The translations under genes and the position numbers were made by a program. A DNA stretch of 64,000 nucleotides, from assembly GCA_013368445.1 (NCBI GenBank), contig JAACJO010000004.1, positions 186,001-250,000 on the forward strand. Direction: 5' to 3'. Below the pieces are notes generated by a model. It ran no database searches, had not been told where the DNA came from, and saw only the letters and a program-made list of their open reading frames with translations. Within the stretch, counting starts at the first letter, position 1; every line of letters begins with the position of its first letter. Shown piece by piece: positions 11,589-22,083 of this stretch. Origin of the DNA: Leucocoprinus leucothites. Its lineage: Eukaryota > Basidiomycota > Agaricomycetes > Agaricales > Agaricaceae.

Positions 11589-13060
11589 ATGTCGGCCCCT
11601 CTCCAACCAGGTTCTGCACTCCGAAGAAAACTGGAGGCAGCCCTTGCATCCCGTGATAACCGATGGATCCGGCGTCGACTTCCTGATCCAGCAACCGCGT
11701 CGGCACTGACATCACCGCTGACCGATTTTACATCCAATGATTATCTTTCATTATCTTCATCCAAACATCTACGCTCCCACTTCCTAGACAAACTCTCAAC
11801 AGCACCTGACATTCTTGGATCTGGCGGCTCTCGCCTTCTCGTCAATGGTCAGGCTCATGCCAACTTGGAAGAACGATTGCGGCAATTTTTCGGCGGAGAA
11901 GCGGCACTCCTTTTCAATTCTGGATTTGACGCGAATGTGGGGTTCTTCTCTTGCATCCCGCAACCAGGAGACGCGATCGTGTACGACGAGTATATTCATG
12001 CCTCTGTGCACGATGGAATGCGTGCATCGCGGGTCGAGCGGCCATCGTTGATCCCATTTGACCATAACTCGGTGCAGGCGCTACGCTTAGCACTGATGGT
12101 GGCCCGGAATAGGTTGGGTGAGGGGCAGAGCGTGTTTGTCGCTGTGGAGAGTCTGTATAGTATGGATGGGACGTTCTCACCTTTGAAGGAGATGGTTGAG
12201 GCGATTGAGGAAATATTCCCGAGTGGGAACGCGTACCTGATCGTGGATGAGGCCCATTCCACAGGCATCTATGGTCCTGGAGGAAAGGGTCGTGTCGCGA
12301 TGTTGGGGTTGGAGGACAAGGTTTTAGTGCGGTTGCACACATTTGGAAAAGCACTAGCTGCCTCTGGAGGTACGTGGTCATTCAAGCACTCGATTTCGGG
12401 CGCAGGTCACTTAAGGGAGATACCCCAGCGGTCATTGTAACCAACAATGTCATCAAAGACTATATGGTCAACTATGCGCGGTCCCTGATATACACCACTT
12501 CTCTGAGCTACGCCAATATTATCGCCGCAGACGCATCGTTCGATATGCTCTTAGATGGTACAGCGCTACATGTATGTATCGTTTGATTTACTCCTTCCCT
12601 TACCTACAATCTTATCATTAACCTTGTACTTGGCGCCTAGCTCTCAAAACACCTTCTGTCCCTGTCCGTCCACTTAACTACGACTCTTAGCTCCGCTCTC
12701 AAACACCGCAACATCCCATCTACCCTCGTCGCCCTCCACCCATCGACGACGTCACATAAAAACGACCCTTCGCCCATTATACCTATCCTCACACCACATC
12801 CTCGCCCTTTATCAGCTTACCTTCTCGCCCATGGGATGAATGCAAGGCCTATTACTTGGCCGACGGTGCCAAAGGGAAAAGATCGCGTGAGGGTGTGCTT
12901 ACATGCTGGGAATACTAAGCAAGAGGTGGATAGACTTGTTTGGAGTGTTGTGAGATGGGCAGAGGAGGTTCTGAATGCTGATGCGACGAAGATGAATGAT
13001 GGAATGGAGGTTGATGTGGATGGACCTGTGCAGCAGGTTATGGAGAGGAGTAAGCTATGA
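11589..13060 (+). CDS. 8-amino-7-oxononanoate synthase-like (AONS, BioF) enzyme
   Basis: Three exons (11589-12369, 12429-12571, 12641-13060) sum to 448 codons, giving 447 residues. The product is a fold-type I PLP alpha-oxoamine synthase: FTSNDYLSLSSS, GSGGSRLLVNGQ, FNSGFDANVG, DEYIHASVHDGMRAS, ESLYSMDGTFSPL, IVDEAHSTGIYGPGGKG, then the PLP-lysine motif TFGKALAASGG. It would condense pimeloyl thioester with L-alanine to KAPA, the first ring-forming precursor step of biotin synthesis. The nearest alternatives in the fold are 5-aminolevulinate synthase and serine palmitoyltransferase, but the short length and the lack of a transit peptide or long N-terminus favour AONS. The C-terminus ends with a weakly conserved acidic tail. 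No other biotin genes are adjacent. Confidence 0.9.
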
Positions 13061-13977
13061 TCATGGACTGTTTTTAGGTGGTTTGTCTGGAACAATAGAT
13101 CTTGCTATTGTCTGAACAAAATGGATAAGGTCGTCTTTTCACGAAAATACCTCGATGCTTTTGTCCTTATGCAAGCAGCACCCGAACGAGTACTCTGCTG
13201 GTCATTGCATCAGGACCTGTCTATTGGCATTCATTGTTCCTGGCCAGTCGTCCTGACGTGGTGTTGTCAGCCGACTGCTTCTCAGCCTGGCAAAACATGG
13301 ATGACAACTCTGACACCCCGGACGCCCCGTATATTCTGAAGTTCTTTGACGATGTCTATTTCCTCGAACCGGGGAGGCTGAGCTGGTAGATAGATGGCGT
13401 AAGAATCCATCTCCAGCTAATGAGCCGCAGGAAGGCAACGTGATATTATTCGCTGCATCACCGACCCCGCTAGATTATTATGGCCCGAGCTGTGCGGAGA
13501 GGTAAGATGCAGATACCTGAGGGAGCTTGTGCTTCGGGACATGCTCTAGGGACTCCAGATCAGACCCTGTCACCTTGCGACCAGTTCATAGAGCTTTGTC
13601 GACACCAACTCTGTCCCCCCAACAATTGTTCTGCCCCCATTGATCTCTGCATATCTACGATTTGTCGGGCACGGGCACTTCGGTGCACAGCGCCGAAGTT
13701 GGCACGATGGTGAAGCTAGTTGTTCAAGCGTCTCAAACGCTCACAATAAGATATTTGCACAGGTGGACGAACGTTTTAGCTGTGGACTTGAACCAAGGAA
13801 ACGACGCCGTTCAGCCGTCTGTGACTCATTTTCCCTGTTTTTCTCGGTCGAGGAAAGGTAAGAAGAGGTACAAGTACCCCTGAAATGATTGGTTCGAGTG
13901 GGTGGTAAGAACCACTTCTCTTACACCTCCCCATTCTCTTGTACTTGAACCTCTCAAGCTCTCAGCATCTTAAATTT
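13061..13977. other. Intergenic with an unidentified open stretch
   Basis: No confident gene. An ATG-less open frame at about 13168-13389 looks protein-like (ending FFDDVYFLEPGRLSW then stop) and may be a gene remnant, but no family was recognised. The 3' part, near 13900-13975, should hold the promoter of the small locus at 13978. Confidence 0.35.
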
Positions 13978-14112
13978 ATGGATACCTTCAACGCCGCTGA
14001 TACGTCCGTCTTGCAAAATACCTCAAGCGTGAAGGTGTCTGAGGTAGATACTCCTCCGAGAGATGAGGGGAGAAATGTGGAGGGAGCTACGTGACAGTGT
14101 GTCATTGTTTGA
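13978..14112 (+). pseudogene. Pheromone-precursor-like micro-gene with in-frame TGA
   Basis: The ATG opens MDTFNAADTSVLQNT and runs 38 codons to TGA at 14092-14094. Reading on in the same frame gives Gln-Cys-Val-Ile-Val and then a second TGA (14110-14112). An MDxF start, a Ser/Thr/Asp-rich body of about 45 codons, a Gly-Asn-rich mature region (EGRNVEGAT) and a C-terminal CaaX are the hallmarks of basidiomycete lipopeptide mating-pheromone precursors. The stop sits two residues before the CaaX Cys, where aromatic residues are common, so a single TGG to TGA change would explain it. As read, the encoded peptide lacks the farnesylation site and would be non-functional. A sequencing error or a programmed event cannot be excluded. 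Confidence 0.55.
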
Positions 14113-15339
14113 AGAGGTTTTTTACCGTCTTTGTGGAAGGTGCCTAGTCAGTATTCTGCTTGCTTGGGTGATAATGCTGGCTGAACCCCCAGAAATCTCT
14201 GACCCGTGCGGAAATCTCAGATGTCCGTCTCTCATCCCCTTTGGGTACTGAGATTTAGTGTAACATATTGTTCTACTACTTTTAATCCCTCATTTAGCGT
14301 CACGGTTTTTGTAGGAACCCTCTGTCTTGGCTATACTGGGGGAATTTCTAGAGACTTGGCTTGTACTGTACTGTTATAATTTATGGATACTTTATGATAC
14401 TATTTAATGGCCTGGCCGCTCTTCTAAGAGAAGATAGAGCCATCTCTCATACACAAATATATTATGCATAAGCCGAAGACAGCGAACGTGAGAATCGTCC
14501 GTCGTGGGCGCACTCTGTCAAATACGACGACATAATCACGATTTCAGGCACTCGCACAGGACGCGCTGAAGGGACAATTGCACGACTTACATTCCTCTCA
14601 GCGACCGTAGTGTCTCAACCGACGCCGAGGACCCTTCCCAGCTCCTAGCCCTGCTTTTTGTCGAGAAGAGAATATTTGCCCCGGACTTTGCGAATCACCT
14701 TCCCAATTTGGTAATCCTAGGCACAACTCTTTATTGTTCACTTTTCAGTCCCTTGCCCTGGCCTATCACCATCATCATGCATCATCAAAGTCAGGCTTTC
14801 GTCAGTATCGGATACGAGCGTCTTTATTGTCTTGCATCCATACCTCTTTGACGTCCACGACGTCCATGTGTGCGCGATTTCCCCGTCGGATGCGCTTGTT
14901 CTGCTTCTGCCAAAATTAACACCGGTTCTGGACTGTTGCGGGACGTTCTATAGACGCAGGAGACAATAAGAATTAACTGGTTCCCTCCCTGGCTATTGGT
15001 TGATCTGCGGATTAATCAGGCTGTCAATGGACTGGAAATGGTCGCTACTCTGGGAGACTGGGTATTGTTACTGCTGTTGATGCGATGAGAATGTAGGGGT
15101 CATGCTTGTTGTCATTGTCATTTGTGTGCCATGAGGTTGTGCCTACGTCGTACGATCGGATATGAGTGGTTCTTCTGGCTTACAATAAGGGTGAATGGGA
15201 GTATAAGAGGTGCTTTATCTTTCGAGTTTTGAAGACTCAGGTTCACTTTGTTCTCTGTGCTCTCTACCTTCTTCGCTCTCGCAGTGCGACACTCTACCTC
15301 GTAGCTACTTATCAGCTTATCGCCCTTTGCTGTGTTGAA
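14113..15339. other. Intergenic between pheromone-like loci
   Basis: 1.2 kb with only short, weak ORFs. A TATA-like GAGTATAAGAGG at about 15197-15210 lies about 130 bases upstream of the ATG at 15340 and is the best core-promoter candidate. A copy of the words TTTATGGATAC seen at 13975 recurs at 14382 but is closed by a stop after four codons. Confidence 0.4.
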
Positions 15340-15492
15340 ATGGACGCCTTCACTACTCTCTCGTCTTTCTTCCCCTCTGAATCTGAGGAGACGACATTTG
15401 TGTCGCAGAAGTCGGAGGAGACTCAAACAGAGTTTCCTTTGACGGATGACAATACTGGTACTGCGAATACATCGCAGTGTATCATTGCTTAA
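15340..15492 (+). CDS. Putative mating-pheromone precursor (CaaX CIIA)
   Basis: Single-exon ORF of 50 codons plus stop. The peptide starts MDAFTTLSSFFPSESEE, is Ser/Thr/Glu-rich throughout, and ends TGTANTSQCIIA. The MD-x-F start, 50-residue length and terminal C-aliphatic-aliphatic-Ala are the standard form of Agaricomycete pheromone precursors, which are farnesylated, trimmed and exported by a STE6-type transporter to act on STE3-type receptors. The ATG at 15340 was chosen over the upstream frame-open ATG at 15166 because the MDAF start fits the family and a TATA-like box and leader precede it. No receptor gene lies in the window, so this could be a solitary pheromone gene outside the mating-type locus. 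The assignment rests on pattern, not homology. Confidence 0.6.
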   Translation: MDAFTTLSSFFPSESEETTFVSQKSEETQTEFPLTDDNTGTANTSQCIIA

Positions 15493-16676
15493 AGCAATTG
15501 TATATCAATGTGAGTTGCGCGGTTTTCATTGGTTGATTTGTGATTAAGTTGACTGAACTGTGATTTTAGAAACGAATTGAAAATGATATAGTGGGAAGTT
15601 GGGCGGATGCGGATAATTTGCATCGACAACTTCACGCTCATGACAATCGTTCGCCATGGCGGATCGTTTAAGGACGATCCATGTATTTAATTGCTTCGTC
15701 TTCTTCTCGGCTTGACCATCATCATCGTTGGATACCTTCCTCTCACCACAACCCTATCCGCTCCTTCGTTTCCTCGCTCATCAACTCTCGCAACTCGTCA
15801 CACTCCCTCATCCTCTCAGCTATTTATCCAATCTGCTTTGATTTTGTTTTCACTGATCTCGGGCACCGGAGGTTAATGACTTTTTCTTTTCTGACTACTT
15901 ACTTCGTTCTGCACACTTCATTTTTGTACTCTTATCAAAATACCGGATGGAATCACGGTTTGCAATGTTCATGAACGCTTGTTGTATAAATTTGCTATTT
16001 ATTGTATGTTCGTTTCAGCTGGGAAGGGTACTAGGCCTGGTATAGCACGGTGGATACTGTGATGTAGCCTGTACTCTTGTGTAACTTTGAACGGTCTTTG
16101 GATGGATTATTACTGCAAAAGAAAGAGTTCGTTCCTCTCGTCAATCTTTGAGTGCGAGTGCATACTACTCCTGTGATTGGTTTTTCATTTTCATTGGGTG
16201 TTGGTCTCCGCAAGTCTGATTGACCAAACCTTTATCTGATTTCTCGCATGGCTCGGGTCCAATTTACTTTTCTCCGTAATTACGCTTCAGAACCTCTAGT
16301 GCCAGGTTTAATTTTGTTTTCTTCGAGTAGGCTTCAATTAAGCCCTTTTGTCCTCGTTATTTTAAATGACATCCTTCTCCCACAATTACCAGTCCAATTC
16401 TAGAGCCTATTGGATGTTTTAATCTACGCTACCATCGCGACGCTGCACTTCTAAAGTCCACTTATTGTTCAACAATTATCTCGCAAGGAGGTAAAGCGGA
16501 CTTCCGAATTAAGAGTCCGAGGTATCAATAATCACGTGAATACGTCATACAACCGAACGAGCCAATGACCGGTGCGGAGTTTGATTTCCCGTTTCATCCG
16601 ACCCGAACGCCCGTCTTCCTCCACCACCAATCTGTTTTATCCTCGATAACTCACTCTCTTTTGTTTACGGCCAAAT
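15493..16676. other. Intergenic, possible small membrane ORF
   Basis: An open frame at 15690-15876 encodes a hydrophobic stretch (LRLLLGLTIIIVGYLPLTTT) without a clear ATG, and a short ATG ORF at 15657 overlaps it in another frame. Neither can be assigned. The last 100 bases before 16677 are CT-rich and should be the SDHC promoter. Confidence 0.35.
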
Positions 16677-17536
16677 ATGATGTCTACTAGGGCTCTTGGA
16701 ATGGGTCCGGCGCTGAGGAGGGCTGCGTTTGGCTCGAGGCTTGGTATGTGGTTTGGGATTGTTGGTCCTGTGATTTCGAGGGGTTAACGGGATTTTGGAC
16801 TTTGTTGCTTGTTACTCGTTGCATTGCGTGTGATCTTGTGTATCGGTGGTGAATATTGGGATGTATAGCTGCGCGAAATCAGGTTGTTTTGCGTAGTGCA
16901 CTTGGGAAACGGTGAGTTATCTACTATCTCGCGCGTTTGGTATCCCGGCGAGCTAAATCATTTTGATTGTAGGGCAATTCAGACAGAATCTCTTCCACCT
17001 TCTGCCAGCGAGACCATCCTCAACAAACAACGCCTGAGCCGTCCCAGCAGCCCGCATTTTACGATTTATCAGCCTCAGTTGACGTGGTATGCGTCAATCT
17101 TCCACCGTATTACTGGTACTAGCTTGAGCATCCGTGCGTACCCGTTCATCATTACTCAAGGGTGGATGTTAATGCTGACCTGCTATTTGTATGTACTGTA
17201 TAGTGTTGTATGGCTTCTCTCTAGCCTATCTTGTCGCCCCGGGAACGTTTGACAGTGCGCACATCATTGAATTTGTCCATGGACTTCCAGATGCAGTGAA
17301 GTATGCTGGGAAGTTTGTCCTTGCTCTGCCTTTCACATTCCATTCGTTTAATGGAGTGAGGCATTTGCTTTGGGATACTGGCAAATGTACGTTTATTGAC
17401 CTTTACTGCGACTATTTCTGCAGTATTCTTATGTTGTTCGTTGGCAGTCATGACTGTGAAGGGATGCTACACATCAGGTTACGCAGTTCTTGGAGCTACA
17501 GCTGTTTCGACTGGTATATTCGCCTTCTTCTACTAA
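16677..17536 (+). CDS. SDH3: Succinate dehydrogenase cytochrome b560 subunit (SDHC)
   Basis: Five exons (16677-16743, 16869-16911, 16973-17133, 17204-17386, 17448-17536) sum to 181 codons, giving 180 residues. The N-terminal 50 residues are Arg/Ala-rich, as in a mitochondrial presequence. The family blocks follow: [31 protein letters not shown], then the haem-ligand segment [18 protein letters not shown] and a last helix ending TGIFAFFY. It anchors complex II in the inner membrane and helps form the ubiquinone site and haem b pocket. Exons are very short, typical of mushrooms. The identification is firm. Confidence 0.95.
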
Positions 17537-17973
17537 AAGCTTGTTTCTCTTCATTGTGTCTCGAAGTGCGCAATAATATACTAGATCCGAATGCATCTTT
17601 GATTGGTGCGGGAGATACTCCGCGTGAGCATTATTTCTCCGAGATTAGACGGCGAGTGGCAGATGGATATTATGTTCATCTATCGCATTTGAGAGGCGTT
17701 TTTGTGTTGAATCCTACTTCAGCTCTACAGCAATATAGTGCTTGCTCGTAGTGTATGCTTTATCGCTTTTCGGGGTCGAGGCTGCTCCGGAAGACGATGC
17801 AAGCGAGTGTCACACGTGACGGTAACTGCCGCTAAGTGCGTCACGAGACCGGAAGCGGTGGTGGACACGTTGGCAGGAGGCATAACTCGGGAAATAAATA
17901 GATAATATAGCGCTGCTGGCATTCTCATCCTCACTCCTCTCTCATCGCACTCTGGCTCTCCTCTCGTCCTAGC
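17537..17973. promoter_or_regulatory. SDHC 3' region and ERV41 promoter
   Basis: 437 bp between two genes on the same strand. A CT-rich leader (CTCACTCCTCTCTCATCGCA) immediately precedes the ATG at 17974. No other gene was seen. Confidence 0.45.
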
Positions 17974-20030
17974 ATGGCTAACTCCTCCGAGGACGATTCC
18001 TCTGTCCTCAACAAACTCGACGCTGCAGCTGCACCCCTCGCAAAGTTCGATGCGTTCCCAAAGGTTCCGTCTGCTTACAAGGCCCGCTCGGAAGGCCGAG
18101 GATTCGTGACCATCTTCATCATGCTCGTAGTATTCGTGTTTATGCTCAATGATATCGGAGAGTATGTCTGGGGATGGCCCGAATACACATTTGCGGTCGA
18201 CAAAGAGAACGCGCCTTATATGTTTATTAATCTTGACATGGTCGTAAATATGCCCTGTCGGGGTGAGTGAAATCAGTGGAATTAAAGAGTTTGTGGTGAT
18301 TAACGGCGAGATGTTCAGTTCTTAGTGTCGACTTGAGAGATGCTGTCGGCGATAGGCTTTTGTTGAGTGGTGGGCTTCGTCGTGATGGCGTGAGTAAATG
18401 GCATCTTCAGCCTCGAAAGAATGCGACTAATGGAACTTTTGAAACAGACAAAATTCGATGTTTCGCAGGCGACTACATTAAAGTGAGCAGTTGTCTGTCT
18501 TGGTAGCGGATGTATGCTGATTTATTCGATAGAGAACATTCAAAAGCGTTGTCGGCTTCGCAGGTCACCAGTCAGTCGCGACGATCGCGTGGGCTCTTTG
18601 ATACCCTTTTGCGTCGGAAGTCCGAACCAAAATTCAAGCCGACGTATAATTATGAGGCAGATGGAAGTGCTTGCAGGATCTATGGTACCTTGGCTGCTAA
18701 ACGAGTAACAGGTGATGCTGAAACACATTTGTCTCTGGTTTGGGAACTGACGACCGTTTCTACGTAGCCAACCTTCATATTACAACCCTGGGTCATGGAT
18801 ACGCGAGCTACGAGCACGTCGATCACAACCGTAAATCTGATTTCTGTCTCTTCAGTCTAAGCAACTCTCTGACTCCAAGCGTCTAGAAATGAATCTTTCA
18901 CATGTCATCACTGAATTCTCGTTCGGCCCTTATTTCCCTGATATCACCCAACCGCTCGACAACTCTTTTGAAGTGACGCAAGACCGTCAGTTTATTTTTA
19001 CCTCTCCGATGATTTACAGGTCCACTGACAGATTATTGATTTGGTATCAGATTTCACGGCATTCCAGTACTATCTGCATGTTGTTCCGACGACCTATATC
19101 GCTCCTCGTAGCTATCCGCTTCAGACGAACCAGTACAGTGTCACGCACTATACTCGTGTAGTCGAGCATAATCAAGGCACCCCTGGGATTTTCTTCAAGT
19201 TCGACCTTGACCCTATGAGTATCACTATACATCAAAAGACGACGACATTTATTCAGTTGGTAATTCGGTATGCCGCTTGTTTTCCATCTATTCTCATTCG
19301 AGTATTTAAATTGCATTCTTCCAGCTGCGTTGGTGTTATTGGAGGAATCTTCGTCTGCATGGGATATGCCATCCGCATCACCACCCGCGCCGTCGAAGTC
19401 GTCTCTGGAGCAGACCAAACACCAGGAATCGTCGCAGCCGAATCCTCCGGAGTCAAAGTCGGACTACGAGCTAAATGGGGAGGTGGTGAACTTCGTGCTC
19501 GTCCCCAAAGTGGCCGCATGGTCAGACAAGGCAATGGATGGGTTTTGGAAGGAAGCAATGGTGTCGGATCTCCTGCGTATGGTGGAGGCAGTTACGCAGG
19601 TACACCCGTTAGTGGAGCATTCGCTTCACCCGGGATGCCTTCGCCTTACTTGCATTCTCCGGCCCCGAGTACCCCTCCGCCACCGCCGGGAAGTGCAGTT
19701 GGGCTTGGGTTCCCTTCGTCGACGTTTGGTCCTGCGCCTGGTACACCTGCCACGCCCGCTCCTGGTCTGAATGGTCATGGGCATGGGCATGGGCATATGC
19801 GCACTCCGTCGCTTTTGGGTGGACCGCCCAGAGTACCGTATACGCCTAGTTTACAGGCGAATGGTGCGACGACGGTGGGTGAGGGTGGGTTACCTGGGAC
19901 ACCGAGTTATTCTGTGTTCCCGCCCACACCGAATCCTGCAGCCGCGTCGGGGAGTGGAACAACGAATGGGTTTGCGGCGCAGCAGCAACAGCACGAGCAG
20001 GGGCCGCCGAAGGGGAAGAAAGATGATTAG
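17974..20030 (+). CDS. ERV41: ERV41-like ER-Golgi (COPII) vesicle protein with long tail
   Basis: Multi-exon gene encoding an Erv41/ERGIC2-type protein. The N-terminus has LAKFDAFPKVPSAYKARSEG followed by a membrane helix (FVTIFIMLVVFVFMLNDIGE, residues about 46-66). The lumenal domain includes MFINLDMVVNMPC, a SVDLRDAVGD segment, CRIYGTLAAKRV, NLHITTLGHGY, NLSHVITEFSFGPYFP and FQYYLHVVPTTY. A second membrane helix reads CVGVIGGIFVCMGYAIRITT. Erv41 works with Erv46 in cargo retrieval between the ER and Golgi. Oddly, the C-terminus extends about 200 residues past the second helix as a Gly/Pro/Ser-rich, low-complexity cytosolic tail with a HGHGHGHGH stretch and a KKDD end, whereas family members usually stop soon after that helix. 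Exact small-exon borders near 18270-18900 are less certain. Confidence 0.88.
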
Positions 20031-20265
20031 AGAGGCTGTGGGAGGGGGACCGTTTTTCGATGGATTTGCGTCGAATAGTGAAAGTACTTGTGTATTGCAT
20101 AGTGAGCTTTTTGTATTTTCGGAGGATGTTATATGCAATTTCTTTCATTCTTTTTCCAGCTAACGTATGTGTTTACCATAACCTTTCGGACTACGGTTAG
20201 GACGTTGTTATCTGCCAATGGGTTTCTGGCTGCTGCAGGCGACCTCGCAGATGCTTGTGTGTGTC

Positions 20266-20355
20266 GGCCTGATGGTCTAGTAGTATGATTCCTTGTTAGG
20301 GTTGTTTAACAGTCCAAAATCGAGGAGGTCCCGGGTTCAATTCCCGGTCAGGCCC
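20266..20355 (+). tRNA. tRNA-Pro(AGG) with 18-nt intron
   Basis: GGCCTGA acceptor 5' arm pairs with TCAGGCC (20348-20354), discriminator C. The D arm is GTC/GAT. Anticodon stem CCTTG pairs with CGAGG (20321-20325), allowing one G-U pair, and the loop is TTAGGGT with anticodon AGG at 20298-20300. The T arm is CCGGG-TTCAATT-CCCGG. An 18-nt intron (20302-20319) sits one base 3' of the anticodon, the canonical nuclear tRNA intron site. The encoded tRNA reads CCU and, with inosine at position 34, CCC/CCA. Confidence 0.93.
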
Positions 20356-20404
20356 GGTTTCGTGCATTCATTTTTTAATCTTATTTCTTATTACAAGCAA
20401 GCAC

Positions 20405-21164
20405 CTAGCTAAGCTCCCGCTTCATGATAATAAACTCGATACCTGCACCAGTATACAAGAGACCGCTCAACGCCTCAAATCCTCGTTTAGCGTACCAAAT
20501 ATTCGAAGGCGGTACAGCTTGACACCATAACATTGTTCCATCCATTTCGTTTCTGGCAACAGACATGGCATATTCGAAAAGCCGAGTTCCGATGCCTTTG
20601 TTTTGAAATGTTGGGTGGCAGGCGAATTTTCTGATTCGGATGCAGTGCCGGTCGTTGTTGTTAGAAAGTGGGACTAAGGTTTCAAACTCGGAGATGTCTT
20701 CGTGGAAGAGGGAGATTACGGCGATTGGAGTGTGAGTTGGAGAATCGTTGTCATTGGGCTTGTTTGGATTTGAGGAGTTCGGGGTAGCGGGTGATTTGAG
20801 AAAGGCGCCGATGTGGATGCCTTCGGCATCGAATGGGTATTGAATGCGTGGAGCTTTGGTGAATACGGTGCGTCGAAGTGGGAGGGTGTCTTTGAAGGAT
20901 ATATGTTTGTAGTAGATTTCAGGGATTTCGTCTTTAATTTGGATAAATATGAGTTTGAAGGTTGTGGAGATATTTATTGGGAGTTAGTCAACTTACTTGG
21001 TGTATTGTTCTCATATATTTTTGGTTCCATGTCGGTGCTCGAGGTCACAGGTTTGGTATCTACAGCTTCGTTAACGCGAACATACTGCCATGAGTAGTAG
21101 ATAACAAACGCTTACCGGTGAGCTTGGGCTCCGAAAATTCGAGAGGTTGAGTATGTAAGGACAT
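20405..21164 (-). CDS. GNAT-family N-acetyltransferase
   Basis: Three exons (21164-21116, 21059-20997, 20931-20405) sum to 213 codons, giving 212 residues. The core contains IPEIYYKHISFKDTLPLRR, a strand-turn IRKFACHPTFQNKGIGTRLF with the acetyl-CoA pyrophosphate loop Q-N-K-G-I-G, and a C-terminal FEYAMSVARNEM helix, NIWYAKRGFE and IEFIIMKREL. This is the full GNAT fold, with conserved YxxxGFE near the end. The substrate is unknown. A Pro/Asn/Ser-rich insertion (SPATPNSSNPNKPND) lies between beta strands. The start at 21164 was preferred because its splicing closes in frame; a longer ORF to 21355 on this strand lies over the divergent promoter and is not used. Confidence 0.85.
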
Positions 21165-21390
21165 AGTGACAACGGGGAGTCTATTCTTGCCTTGAACCAA
21201 TCGGTTTTCATTGCTTCTTCCCTTGCAATCCGATTCAGAATCTTATCATGAGGCTTGAAGAAGCTGTTCTTGGGCGCTCGGCAACTCAATGCCGAAATCA
21301 CGTTTTTCTTGGAAAGTACTATCATCAGCTCAGGGTCGCAAGGAATCGCTCTCATCCTAACCGCACTCTGACAATCTACTGTTCCATGTA
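21165..21390. promoter_or_regulatory. Divergent promoter, GNAT / POP5
   Basis: 226 bp between the divergent starts of the GNAT gene (minus) and POP5 (plus). The short spacing implies a shared bidirectional promoter. No TATA box was identified. Confidence 0.5.
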
Positions 21391-22083
21391 ATGGTCAGGT
21401 TCAAGGTACATCGAACACGTATTTTCGACTGATCTTTACTAAATTCTAAGCATAGAATCGTTGGCTCCTTGTAGAATTCATTCCAACCACCCTACCACTC
21501 GACCAGGCTGCGCCATCAACAAATCCTCTTGATGCGAAAAAGATCTACAACGCACTAAAGCAGAGCATTCTCACCAACTTTGGTGATACTGGCTGGGGAG
21601 CGGTTGGTCTTTCCCTCACTGGTAAGTGTATCTGCGCTCGCAGTGGCCTGTAGCCTTGCTAATTTCATTTAATTCCATAATTAGTCAAATACTTTTCACC
21701 TACGACGAATGTCGCTATTATACGTGTCGGACGCGATCAACATCGTGTAGCTTGGGGTGGGGTCACGCTCTTGAAGGAGATTGATAGCTGTAAAGTGATA
21801 CCCTATGTTGTTCATGTCTCTGGTACGTGGTTCTTCTGACAGTCTCTGTCCGTGGCTTATTTTTTTTGCCAGGGACTATCAAACATGCACAGCTCGCAGC
21901 TATCGCGCACAATAGAGAAGTCGTCGCACGATTTAGAGCGAGGTCGAAACTACCTGGTACGTCTCGCTTTTTGCTTTCTTCCGTCATTGCCTGATCTTGT
22001 GGCACTTCCCAGCCAATTATGCAGATTCTTACACCCGATTTTTGGAAATAACTGAGCGCGAAATTGGGGCCCTACAGGATTAA
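21391..22083 (+). CDS. POP5: Ribonuclease P/MRP protein subunit POP5
   Basis: Five exons (21391-21405, 21456-21621, 21685-21822, 21873-21956, 22013-22083) sum to 158 codons, giving 157 residues. The first exon is only five codons (MVRFK), then NRWLLVEFI, matching the MVRFKxRYLL start of POP5. Later family blocks are WGAVGLSLTVKYFSPTTNVA, IIRVGRDQHRVAWGGVTLL and HVSGTIKHAQLAAIAHNREV. POP5 is a core subunit of RNase P and RNase MRP, needed for tRNA 5' maturation and rRNA processing. A broken duplicate with the same intron layout lies at 10436-11110. Confidence 0.95.

Noticed and set aside
13168..13389. Open frame ending FFDDVYFLEPGRLSW
   Set aside because: No ATG, no splice partners and no recognised family; listed only as a possible remnant.
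15657..15876. Small hydrophobic ORF, possible Pmp3-like membrane peptide
   Set aside because: The hydrophobic frame lacks an ATG and does not match the Pmp3 pattern.
21071..21355. Minus-strand ORF starting MRAIPCDPELMIVL as a longer GNAT N-terminus
   Set aside because: It runs past the likely donor at 21115 and over the divergent promoter; the 21164 start splices in frame to the GNAT core.
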